From an uncultured Anaerolineae bacterium (GTDB lineage Bacteria > Chloroflexota > Anaerolineae > Anaerolineales > UBA11858), in contig CALCSH010000598.1 of NCBI GenBank assembly GCA_937893815.1, positions 1 through 6,035 on the forward strand: a stretch of 6,035 nucleotides of DNA, written 5' to 3'. Shown in pieces: positions 1-5,987 of this stretch (the first letter of the stretch is position 1; each line of letters begins with the position of its first letter). The translations under genes and the position numbers were made by a program. A model generated the notes under the pieces. That model saw only the letters and a list, made by a program, of their open reading frames with translations, did not search any database and had not been told where the DNA came from.

Positions 1-611
1 ACCCCCAGCGGAAAGGCAAACAAGATTGTGATGGCAATCGTCCACAGCGAACCGAGAATAGCGGTGCGCACACCGGCTTTTTGTGGCTCTGGCGATTGCG
101 GCGATGTGAGAAAGTCCGCCGAAAGCCACGATTTAAATTCCAGGGTTGCATGGGGGTATTTTTCGGCGAGGTCAACCAATATTTGATCGCGCGAGAACAG
201 GGATTCGCTCAACGACCAGGTATCCAGCACAGTTGGGTTGACCACCCGTTCCATGACCAGATTATAGATTTCTTGGCGCGTGCGCTCCTCCCAGGGCATT
301 TCGCTTTCCAGTCGCCGGAAGAGTCCCGCCGAGACATGCTGTTCCAGAATCCAGACCAAATCGATTTGATGCAATTGTTCGACGCTGATGCCATTAATCG
401 CCAGGTCTTGGGGGTTAATTTTGTTCTCAATGGCAGCATAGCCGAAAGCCGAGTTGACAATATTCAAGACCAAAATAATCAGCGCTAAAATCCCTACGAC
501 GGTGGAAGCCTGAAAAAACCAGCGCCAAATTCGCCCGGCTCTATGGCGAGCGGGCAAGTTGGACTTGAATTCTTCCGAGGCTGAATTTTCGGTGAAAATC
601 GTCGGTTTCAT
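1..611 (-). CDS. pstA: Phosphate ABC transporter permease PstA, N-terminal part (cut by the left edge)
   Basis: I translated this frame directly: it is open from the ATG at 611-609 to the window edge, giving 203 codons with no stop. PstA is one of the two membrane subunits of the high-affinity phosphate importer and pairs with PstC. Visible parts are a cytoplasmic N-terminus (1-32) rich in basic residues from 22 on, TM1 about 33-55, a long soluble extracytoplasmic stretch about 56-183, and the start of TM2 (AILGSLWTIAITILFAFPLG, 184-203). That last segment resembles the conserved start of the permease core. The ATG overlaps the pstC stop as ATGA, indicating translational coupling, and a GAGGTG Shine-Dalgarno lies at 617-622. 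The roughly 128-residue insert before TM2 is not in the compact E. coli-type PstA. The permease core with the EAA loop lies beyond the edge, so the PstA name rests on position after pstC and the TM2 sequence. Confidence 0.88.
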   Translation of the reverse strand, partial: MKPTIFTENSASEEFKSNLPARHRAGRIWRWFFQASTVVGILALIILVLNIVNSAFGYAAIENKINPQDLAINGISVEQLHQIDLVWILEQHVSAGLFRRLESEMPWEERTRQEIYNLVMERVVNPTVLDTWSLSESLFSRDQILVDLAEKYPHATLEFKSWLSADFLTSPQSPEPQKAGVRTAILGSLWTIAITILFAFPLG

Positions 612-1804
612 TCGTACACCTCACGGAATCGTCGCACCACGCGCTGGCTGATCATATTCAGCGACAACGTAATGAAAAACAGAAACAACCCGATAGCGAA
701 GATACTGTTGTAATCAATCGAGGCGTAGCTCAGATCGCCGCCGCTGATGCGCACAATGTGGCCGGTCATGGTTTCGGCGGGACGGAAAGGATTGAACGTG
801 AAGGTGGGGCCAGCACCTGCGGCAATGGCGACAATCATCGTCTCACCAATGGCGCGTGAAACGGCCACGATGAAGGCGGCCATAATCCCGGAGATGGCCG
901 CCGGGACGACAACTTTGATGGCGGTTTCCAGCTTGGTGGCGCCTAACCCATAGGAGGCTTCCCGCAGGGCGGATGGCACGGCGCTGAGGGCGTCTTCACT
1001 CATCGAACTGACCATCGGGATGATTAAAATACCAATCACAATCCCCGCTGAAGCGGTATTGTAAATTTCCACCACCCCCGAACCAAAAATGGAACGCAGC
1101 AACGGGGTCATAAATGTGAGCGCAAAATACCCATACACCACCGTGGGGATTCCAGCCAGGACTTCCAGAATGGGCTTGAGCAGCTTGCGCGCCCGTGATG
1201 ATGCATATTCGCTCAAAAAGATGGCGATACTCAGCCCGATGGGCAGCGCAACCAACATGGCAATCACCGATGTCATCAGAGTGGCATTGAGCAATGCCCA
1301 GATGCCAAACTTGCCAATTTGGGGATTCCAGTTGGTTTGGGTGAAGAACTCCACCAGCGATACTCGTCTGGATGTGAATATCTCCAATCCGGCGCGGTGG
1401 GCAGCCACTTCTGTGCCTTGTGCGCCGCGCGCCACACTCAAATTACCGCCTTCTATCGCAATAATCTGCATGACTTCATCTTCGATGCGAATCACGTCCC
1501 CGGCTGCCAGAGTCAGGCCGGTGGTGGGGATGCTGAATATCGTGGCATTTTGATCCAGTGAAACCTCAAGGCTGCGGTTGGTTTGTTCCCATAATTGGCG
1601 GGTAAAAAAGGTCGCCGATTCTTTCCCTAATTCGTACACAATCCCGATCGTCGTCAGAATCGAGATCGCTCCGCTGATAAAAAGCAGCACATAAATAATT
1701 GTTTCGCCGACACGTCGGCGCTTGCGCAAATCGAACGTGCGGTTATAACCATTTTCAAAGTCGGTCGTTGATGAAAGTGATAGTTTCTCTATTTGTTGGG
1801 TCAT
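608..1804 (-). CDS. pstC: Phosphate ABC transporter permease PstC with an extracytoplasmic insert
   Basis: Membrane subunit of the Pst phosphate importer, 398 aa from the chosen start. Predicted TM segments are about 36-58, 172-197, 212-237, 252-268, 302-328 and 366-386. The cytoplasmic coupling loop that contacts the ATPase is recognisable at 282-301 (EASYGLGATKLETAIKVVVP, an EAA-type motif), followed by the conserved SRAIGETM at 316-323. Between TM1 and TM2 is a predicted beta-rich insert, about 76-143, that ordinary PstC proteins lack; it contains GDVIRIEDEVMQI and VARGAQGTEVAAHRAG. The start at 1804 (MTQQIEKLSL) is preferred over the in-frame ATG at 1834: it has AAGGA at 1812-1816 with a 7-nt spacer, whereas the upstream ATG lies inside a strong hairpin. 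The gene lies 72 nt after pstS and overlaps pstA by ATGA. The call is firm; the role of the insert is unknown. Confidence 0.96.
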   Translation of the reverse strand: MTQQIEKLSLSSTTDFENGYNRTFDLRKRRRVGETIIYVLLFISGAISILTTIGIVYELGKESATFFTRQLWEQTNRSLEVSLDQNATIFSIPTTGLTLAAGDVIRIEDEVMQIIAIEGGNLSVARGAQGTEVAAHRAGLEIFTSRRVSLVEFFTQTNWNPQIGKFGIWALLNATLMTSVIAMLVALPIGLSIAIFLSEYASSRARKLLKPILEVLAGIPTVVYGYFALTFMTPLLRSIFGSGVVEIYNTASAGIVIGILIIPMVSSMSEDALSAVPSALREASYGLGATKLETAIKVVVPAAISGIMAAFIVAVSRAIGETMIVAIAAGAGPTFTFNPFRPAETMTGHIVRISGGDLSYASIDYNSIFAIGLFLFFITLSLNMISQRVVRRFREVYE

Positions 1805-1825
1805 CGTCCCATCCTTAATGCGTTG

Positions 1826-1858
1826 AGACCCCAAGGGTTTTGAAAACCCTTGGGGTCT
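1826..1858. repeat. Perfect 16-bp-arm palindrome between pstS and pstC
   Basis: AGACCCCAAGGGTTTT at 1826-1841 is exactly complementary to 1843-1858, with a single central base at 1842. In RNA it would form a very stable hairpin with a small loop. It starts about 18 nt after the pstS stop and ends about 10 nt before the pstC Shine-Dalgarno. No T run follows on either strand, so it is not a standard intrinsic terminator. It resembles a REP-like intergenic element. Such an element would protect the upstream pstS message or attenuate read-through into pstC. Confidence 0.85.
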
Positions 1859-1876
1859 GCTCTTGATAATTGTGTT

Positions 1877-2920
1877 TTACTGCCCCATAGCATCGAGCCA
1901 AATCTGCATGGAAGCGTCGATGGCTTCGCTGCTGGCGGGAAAGTAGCCGACATTGACGATTTCTTCGTTGACATAGGTCAGGAAGAAGTTGATATACGCG
2001 GCGACCTGGGGTTTCTCCTGCATGATGGCGGCGTCCGAGTAGATGAAGAGCGGGCGAGCCAGCGGATAGGAGTTGTTATCGACGGTGGTCGCGGAAGGCT
2101 CAATGCCTTCGATGGAGAGCACCGTGAGGGTGGCGGCATTTTCGGCGTAGTAGGCGTAGCCGAAGAAACCGATGGCATACGGGCTGCCCAGGATGCCCTG
2201 AACGAGGACGTTATCGTCTTCGGAAAGGTTGAGATTGGCAGCGTTGAGCATTGGCGCTTCGTCTTTATCAAAGATTTCTTCCACGAAGTAATCGAAGGTA
2301 CCAGAGTCAGTACCGGGGATGTAGCGCACAATCGGCTCAGCGGGCCAGTCGGGGTTGACATCGGCCCAGGTTTCTGCGGTAGAGAAGATGAGAGCCAGTT
2401 CTTCGAGGGTGGCATTGGTGATGAAATCATTTTCCTGGCTGACAGTCACGGCGAGGGCATCGGTGCCGACACGGAACTCAACCGGGGTGCGGCCAATGGC
2501 GGCGCAGGCCTCAACTTCGCTGTCCTTGATGGGGCGGGAAGCGTTGGAAACATCGGTTTCACCCGTTTGACAGAAGCGCTCAAAGCCACCACCGGAACCG
2601 ATCGAGTCGATGGTGATCTGACCGGCAAAGCCTTCATCCTGGAAGCGGGCCGCCATAACTTCGGCCAGCGGGAAAACAGTCGAGCTACCGGCGGAGATCA
2701 CATCGCCGCTAACGGCCAACGGATCCACCACGGGCAGCATCATGCCATCGTGCATGGGTTCTTCGGCTGCTTCTTGCTGAACTTCTTCCGTTGCCACAGT
2801 TTGCGGGGCCTGAGTGGCTTCCGTTTGTAGCAGGGCGACGGTTTCTTGCACACCACAGGCGGTGAGAGCCAAAGTTGCCAAAATCAAAAGTGAGTATATT
2901 TTTAGTAATTGGCGTTGCAT
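1877..2920 (-). CDS. pstS: Phosphate-binding lipoprotein PstS
   Basis: Extracellular substrate-binding subunit of the Pst importer, 347 aa. The N-terminus is a lipoprotein signal: basic start, hydrophobic core 8-18 and lipobox LTAC with the lipidated Cys at 22. A Thr/Gln/Glu-rich linker (about 23-65) follows and probably tethers the domain to the membrane. The binding domain has the PstS phosphate-loop signature AGSSTVFPL (77-85), SNASRPIK (125-132), GTDSGTFDYF (203-212) and GSPYAIGFFGYAYY (245-258). These Ser/Thr, Arg and Asp positions are the ones that bind phosphate in the family. Length is normal for the family. The start has an excellent GAAGGAG at 2928-2934 with a 7-nt spacer. It is the first gene of the pst operon, directly downstream of a Pho-box-like repeat array, which suggests strong induction under phosphate limitation. 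A membrane lipoprotein rather than a free periplasmic protein would fit an envelope without an outer membrane. Confidence 0.97.
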   Translation of the reverse strand: MQRQLLKIYSLLILATLALTACGVQETVALLQTEATQAPQTVATEEVQQEAAEEPMHDGMMLPVVDPLAVSGDVISAGSSTVFPLAEVMAARFQDEGFAGQITIDSIGSGGGFERFCQTGETDVSNASRPIKDSEVEACAAIGRTPVEFRVGTDALAVTVSQENDFITNATLEELALIFSTAETWADVNPDWPAEPIVRYIPGTDSGTFDYFVEEIFDKDEAPMLNAANLNLSEDDNVLVQGILGSPYAIGFFGYAYYAENAATLTVLSIEGIEPSATTVDNNSYPLARPLFIYSDAAIMQEKPQVAAYINFFLTYVNEEIVNVGYFPASSEAIDASMQIWLDAMGQ

Positions 2921-2933
2921 TTTATTTCTCCTT

Positions 2934-2956
2934 CATAGGTTTTATGTTGACCTATG
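2934..2956. repeat. 7-bp inverted repeat around the expected pstS transcription start
   Basis: CATAGGT at 2934-2940 and ACCTATG at 2950-2956 are perfect inverted copies separated by 9 nt. They lie between the -10 and the Shine-Dalgarno, with one arm touching the Shine-Dalgarno by one base. Depending on the true start site this is either an operator-like dyad or a 5' leader hairpin beside the ribosome site. The function is unknown. Confidence 0.5.
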
Positions 2957-2957
2957 C

Positions 2958-2966
2958 AGTGTAGCA
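2958..2966 (-). promoter_or_regulatory. Extended -10 element for the pst operon
   Basis: On the minus strand TGCTACACT reads as an extended -10 (TG, one base, TACACT). No good -35 lies at the normal spacing. The last Pho-box-like unit occupies that place, which is typical of activator-dependent Pho promoters. The expected start site is near 2951, leaving a leader of about 30 nt. Confidence 0.5.
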
Positions 2967-2968
2967 GG

Positions 2969-3012
2969 GCATGTTTAACAGACATGTTGGGTTTGTTTAA
3001 CAATTTGTAAAG
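2969..3012 (-). promoter_or_regulatory. Pho-box-like array of four 11-bp units upstream of pstS
   Basis: Read on the minus strand, four consecutive 11-bp units lie here in the order CTTTACAAATT, GTTAAACAAAC, CCAACATGTCT, GTTAAACATGC. The second and fourth share an exact GTTAAACA, 22 bp apart (two helical turns). The first is a looser match and the third the weakest. A related TGTTAACA lies further upstream at 3027-3034, out of phase. PhoB/PhoP-type regulators bind direct repeats at 11-bp spacing, and TTAACA-like cores are known for Bacillus PhoP. The array ends just upstream of the -10, where it would replace the -35. Binding by the regulator encoded here is inferred. Confidence 0.7.
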
Positions 3013-3036
3013 AAATCACCTGGGGTTGTTAACAAA

Positions 3037-3068
3037 AAAATTCCCAGGAGCAAATTCCTGGGAATTTT
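3037..3068 (-). terminator. Intrinsic terminator after the regulator-kinase operon
   Basis: Arms 3037-3049 (AAAATTCCCAGGA) and 3056-3068 form a 13-bp perfect stem with a 6-nt loop. On the minus strand the stem is followed by a T run that ends next to GTTAAC, giving about seven T's in all. It lies some 40 nt beyond the kinase stop codon and just before the pst promoter repeats, so it separates the two transcription units. Confidence 0.88.
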
Positions 3069-3109
3069 CGACGAAATTAATCGCGGGAAAAGTTATGTTG
3101 TTGGGTTAC

Positions 3110-4867
3110 CTATTTTCGCGGAATGGTGAAATGGAAAGTGCTGCCGCGTTCTTCAATACTCTCCACCCAGATTTTCCCCCCATGCGCTTCGACAAGATGC
3201 CGGGCGATGGCCAGCCCCAGCCCGGTGCCGCCGCTGGAGCGGGCACGATCGGTTTTATAAAAACGCTCAAAAATGCGCGGCAGATCATCGGCGGGGATGC
3301 CCACGCCCGAATCTTGCACGATGAATTCAATCATTTCACCTTGCTGGTGCGCGCTGAGCGTGACTTCACCATTGGCGGGCGTAAATTTGATGGCGTTGTG
3401 CAGCAAATTGACCATAACCTGCCCTAATCGGGGTGGATCCGCCTGAATGGCGGGCAAATCGTCGGAGCATTCCAGAATCAACTTGACCTGGGCGCGTTCC
3501 GCCTGCATTTTCAAGCGGTCATTCGCCAGGGTGAGCAGGTCTCTGGGGAAAATGGTTTTCAACTCCAGGGGCACCTGTCCCGATTCAATTCTGGTTAGCT
3601 CTAATAACTCAGAAACCATATGCGAGAGCGCATCGACTTCAGTTTCCATCAGGCCCAAAAAACGCCCCGCAGCCGGAGGATCATCCAGCGCGCCGCTTTG
3701 CAGAGTTTCCGTGAGCGCCTTCAGCGAGGCCAGCGGCGTGCGCAGTTCATGTGAAATATTGCTGATGAAATCGCGGCGCACAGTTTCCAATCGCCGAATG
3801 CGTGTCAGATCTTGAAAGAGCATCAGAATATGCTCTGGCAAGGCATCGCCCAAAGGCAAGGCTATGCCCTGAATAAAACTCCCCTGGCGAGAAATTTCCA
3901 GCGTGCTAGATTGCTCCTGCCCGGTTTGCTTGCACTGCTCCCAGAGTTCAATCCACTGGTGCTGGCGTAGGATTTTGGCTAGAGAGTTTCCAACCGCCAT
4001 CTCGGCCCGTGTATTGAACATTCGCTCGGCAGCGGCATTGAATAGAATTAGATCGCCATCACGATCTGCAATGACCACACCATCGGTCATTTTCTCCAAA
4101 ACCGAAGCCAGTTTGCCTTGCTCCGATTGCAAGGCGTGAATTTGGGATTGTAGTTTTTTCACCAGGGCATTGAAGGCCTGTGTCAGTTGCCCCACTTCGT
4201 CACGGCGTGTGGAGGAAAGATGCCGGGTGGTCTCTTCCTGAGTCATGTGCTGGGCTTCTTGCGTGAGGGTGCGCAGCGGGTGGGTGATGCGCAACGCAAT
4301 TACGATCGAGAGTGCGCCGCCCAGGCTGGCGGCCACGATGGTCGCAATGATGATTTTATTGCGTACTTGTGCCTGATTGGCCTCGATTTCTTTTAACGGC
4401 AACGACACCCTGGTGTAGCCAATCACTTCCTGGTTTTGCAGAATGGGGATGGCGACATAGAGCATGTCGTATTTCACCGTTTGACTGTAGCGGATATTCG
4501 TGCCAATCCCGTATTCAAGCGCAGATTGCACTTCGGGGCGATTCAGACGATTGTCCATTCCCTCGATATCCTGATGCGATTCGCCCAAAACCGTACCGTC
4601 ACCTGCAATGATCGTCACGCGTGCGTCGAGCAGGCCGGCCCAATAGCGTGCGTCAGCGGTGAGCGGTTGTCCGCTCGTCAGCTCATCTTTCTTATCGTTG
4701 AGCAGCGAATCGCTAAGCAACAACGCATCATCGGTGAGCCGGTCTTGGAGCGATTGCAACTGGGCCTGATAAATATCGTTGCTCAGGAAAAAGCCCATTC
4801 CCGCCACGCTAAGCAAGATGAGCAATGTATATGGAAAGATGATGCGCCAGCGCATACTCGAGAACAT
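3110..4867 (-). CDS. phoR: PhoR-type sensor histidine kinase
   Basis: Membrane-bound sensor kinase, 585 aa, of the PhoR class. Domains in order: TM1 about 9-29; an extracytoplasmic sensor region 30-168 that looks Cache/PDC-like, with VTIIAGDGTVLGES, a NRPEV stretch and a GIGTNIRYSQT...MLYVAIP core as in Bacillus-type PhoR; TM2 about 171-193; HAMP about 194-245; PAS about 252-350 (TDGVVIADRDGDLILFNAAA); HisKA with H-box FISNISHELRTPL, phospho-acceptor H373; then the ATPase domain with N-box N491 (NAIKFTP), G1 DSGVGI (519-524) and G2 GGTGLGLA (546-553). All catalytic boxes are intact. The start codon lies 17 nt after the regulator's stop, with only a weak AGG at 4878-4880, so translation may depend on the upstream gene. 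A second ATG at codon 5 is possible but has no better ribosome site. Expected partner: the adjacent regulator. The phosphate role is inferred from the pst neighbours. Confidence 0.93.
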   Translation of the reverse strand: MFSSMRWRIIFPYTLLILLSVAGMGFFLSNDIYQAQLQSLQDRLTDDALLLSDSLLNDKKDELTSGQPLTADARYWAGLLDARVTIIAGDGTVLGESHQDIEGMDNRLNRPEVQSALEYGIGTNIRYSQTVKYDMLYVAIPILQNQEVIGYTRVSLPLKEIEANQAQVRNKIIIATIVAASLGGALSIVIALRITHPLRTLTQEAQHMTQEETTRHLSSTRRDEVGQLTQAFNALVKKLQSQIHALQSEQGKLASVLEKMTDGVVIADRDGDLILFNAAAERMFNTRAEMAVGNSLAKILRQHQWIELWEQCKQTGQEQSSTLEISRQGSFIQGIALPLGDALPEHILMLFQDLTRIRRLETVRRDFISNISHELRTPLASLKALTETLQSGALDDPPAAGRFLGLMETEVDALSHMVSELLELTRIESGQVPLELKTIFPRDLLTLANDRLKMQAERAQVKLILECSDDLPAIQADPPRLGQVMVNLLHNAIKFTPANGEVTLSAHQQGEMIEFIVQDSGVGIPADDLPRIFERFYKTDRARSSGGTGLGLAIARHLVEAHGGKIWVESIEERGSTFHFTIPRK

Positions 4868-4884
4868 AATAATGAAACCTATTC

Positions 4885-5589
4885 CTACCCTTCGAAGCGA
4901 TACCCCGCCCCTCTTACCGTAATAATGCGGCGGGGTGTTGTGGGGTCTGGCTCAATTTTTTCGCGCAGCCAACGCATGTGAACATCCACAGTACGGCTGC
5001 CTCCGCTGAAATCCCAGTTCCACACTTTTTCGAGGATTTGCTCTCTAGAGAGTACCTGCCCCCGGTGTTCCATCAAATAGTGGAGCAGATCGTATTCTTT
5101 GGGTTTGAGTGCGATGACTTCTTCATGGAGGGAGGCTTCGCGGCGGGTCAGGTTGAGGCTAAGATTCCCAAAGGTTAATAATTTCTCCGATGGTGATTCT
5201 GCCGCCTGAACTTCCTCACGAATCAGGCGCACCCGGCGCAACTGGGCCTTCACTCGCGCCAGGAGTTCACGCATCGAAAAGGGTTTCGTCAGGTAGTCAT
5301 CGGCACCAATTTCCAGGCCCAGCACGCGATCAATTTCATCATCGCGAGCAGTCAGCATAATGATCGGGGCATTTAACTTCTGACGGAGGATGCGCGTAAC
5401 CTCAAGCCCATCCAAACCAGGGAGCATCACGTCCATCAGAATCAAGTCGGGCTGTAATTTCTGGGCCATTTCCAGTGCGATGACACCATCCCCAACAACT
5501 TCAACCTGATACCCCTCGCGTTCCAGGTTGTAGCTGAGCGTTGCCTGTAAAGCAGGCTCATCTTCGACTATCATGATTTTTGTAGACAT
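4885..5589 (-). CDS. phoP: OmpR/PhoB-family DNA-binding response regulator
   Basis: Two-domain response regulator, 234 aa. The receiver domain (about 3-117) has the acidic pair E9/D10, phospho-acceptor D53 (LMDVMLPGLDG), T80 (IIMLTAR) and K102 (LTKPFSMREL), all intact. After a linker (about 120-137), a winged-helix DNA-binding domain (about 138-233) shows the typical LKPKEYDLLHYLMEHRGQVL, the recognition-helix region SRTVDVHMRWLREKIE and the C-terminal wing RIITVRGAGYRFEG. The start at 5589 (MSTKIMIVEDE) is chosen because the receiver fold begins there and AGGA lies at 5597-5600 with a 7-nt spacer. The in-frame ATG at 5691 would add 34 unrelated residues and covers a likely promoter. It probably activates pst through the repeats upstream of pstS. 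It could equally be named phoB or regX3; the symbol follows its pairing with a PhoR-type kinase. Confidence 0.94.
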   Translation of the reverse strand: MSTKIMIVEDEPALQATLSYNLEREGYQVEVVGDGVIALEMAQKLQPDLILMDVMLPGLDGLEVTRILRQKLNAPIIMLTARDDEIDRVLGLEIGADDYLTKPFSMRELLARVKAQLRRVRLIREEVQAAESPSEKLLTFGNLSLNLTRREASLHEEVIALKPKEYDLLHYLMEHRGQVLSREQILEKVWNWDFSGGSRTVDVHMRWLREKIEPDPTTPRRIITVRGAGYRFEG

Positions 5590-5662
5590 AGCGAATTCCT
5601 GCGAGTACTCGATTTTTCGATGCCCGTGCGACAATCGCTGCCGGTGGGCTAACGCCAAGTGT

Positions 5663-5691
5663 ATCGTACTTTTCGGCATCGTATAGTTCAA
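5663..5691 (-). promoter_or_regulatory. Candidate sigma-70 promoter for the regulator-kinase operon
   Basis: On the minus strand TTGAAC (5686-5691) and TACGAT (5663-5668) are separated by 17 nt. Each hexamer matches four of six consensus bases. The site is about 75 nt upstream of the regulator's ATG and downstream of the tRNA terminator, where a promoter is needed. No Pho-box-like repeat is obvious beside it. Confidence 0.45.
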
Positions 5692-5718
5692 AGCTGAACG
5701 CCTTAACCGATAAAAATA

Positions 5719-5750
5719 TCTGCGTACTCTGAGTTCTCCGCGGTGAATTT
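5719..5750. repeat. Short degenerate 9-nt-period repeat
   Basis: On the minus strand AAATTCACC is followed by the units GCGGAGAAC, TCAGAGTAC and GCAGATATT, which share a (G/T)C(A/G)GA core every 9 bases. From memory this looks like the CACCGCGGAGAACGCAGAG-type sequence scattered between genes in many environmental bacteria; I could not search for it. Confidence 0.45.
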
Positions 5751-5794
5751 CTTGTCGGTTTGCAGCGAAACTTCGTTAGACCGTTCAAGAAAAC

Positions 5795-5829
5795 AAAAAA
5801 GCTGCCCAGATAACTGGGCAGCTTTTTTT
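5795..5829 (-). terminator. Intrinsic terminator after tRNA-Cys, possibly bidirectional
   Basis: GCTGCCCAG (5801-5809) and CTGGGCAGC (5814-5822) form a perfect 9-bp GC-rich stem with loop ATAA. The stem is flanked by A's at 5795-5800 and T's at 5823-5829. On the minus strand it ends the tRNA transcript with a run of six T's. It has the right form on the plus strand too, but no plus-strand gene is seen here that would need it. Confidence 0.88.
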
Positions 5830-5834
5830 CTCTG

Positions 5835-5905
<71 letters not shown>

Positions 5906-5914
5906 AAACAAAAA

Positions 5915-5978
5915 GCTGATTGTTGAGTGAGATTGCTAATTGGTATTCTCAATCCACAATCATCAACCAGCAATCAGC
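5915..5978. repeat. Inverted pair of degenerate heptamer arrays between the two tRNAs
   Basis: The outer arms GCTGATTG (5915-5922) and CAATCAGC (5971-5978) are perfect inverted copies. Inside, the minus strand at 5948-5975 reads as four 7-nt units (GATTGCT, GGTTGAT, GATTGTG, GATTGAG). The plus strand at 5918-5944 reads GATTGTT, GAGTGA, GATTGCT, AATTGGT, where the second unit is one base short. The whole is an imperfect palindrome filling most of the 82-nt tRNA spacer. Confidence 0.6.
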
Positions 5979-5987
5979 CATTTTGAG

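Larger units (their letters stand above)
5590..5794. other. Untranslated leader and promoter region of the regulator gene
   Basis: I see no convincing gene in these 205 bases. They hold the candidate promoter, a short 9-nt-period repeat at 5719-5750, a 10-bp perfect palindrome CGAGTACTCG at 5602-5611 right beside the regulator's Shine-Dalgarno, and TCGA-N4-TCGA at 5609-5620. Short open frames crossing the region on the minus strand have no ribosome site and no recognisable protein sequence. Confidence 0.6.

Noticed and set aside
81..488. Plus-strand open frame of 135 codons and a minus-strand frame at 209-460
   Set aside because: Both are shadows of the partial pstA, whose true frame is open across the whole region from 611 to the window edge and continues into a recognisable permease segment.
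1805..1834. Upstream in-frame ATG for pstC adding ten residues
   Set aside because: That ATG is buried in the perfect palindrome and lacks a ribosome site; the ATG at 1804 has AAGGA at good spacing.
1850..2830. Long plus-strand open frame of 326 codons opposite pstS
   Set aside because: It lies antisense over pstS, which has a clear lipobox, PstS motifs and an excellent ribosome site. The plus-strand product is Gly/Asp/Val-rich with no recognisable domain, a mirror effect of the codon use of pstS.
4436..4981. Plus-strand open frame of 181 codons across the kinase-regulator junction
   Set aside because: It is antisense to intact kinase and regulator domains, has no ribosome site, and its product resembles no family I know.
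5590..5691. Upstream in-frame ATG for the response regulator adding 34 residues
   Set aside because: The extension is unlike any receiver-domain N-terminus and overlaps the likely promoter; the ATG at 5589 has a good Shine-Dalgarno.
5558..5788. Minus-strand 76-codon frame containing KYDTLGVSPPA, reminiscent of the start of a DnaJ J-domain
   Set aside because: The likeness ends after a few residues, with no HPD motif or following helices. The frame overlaps the regulator start and runs through repeat-like and promoter sequence.
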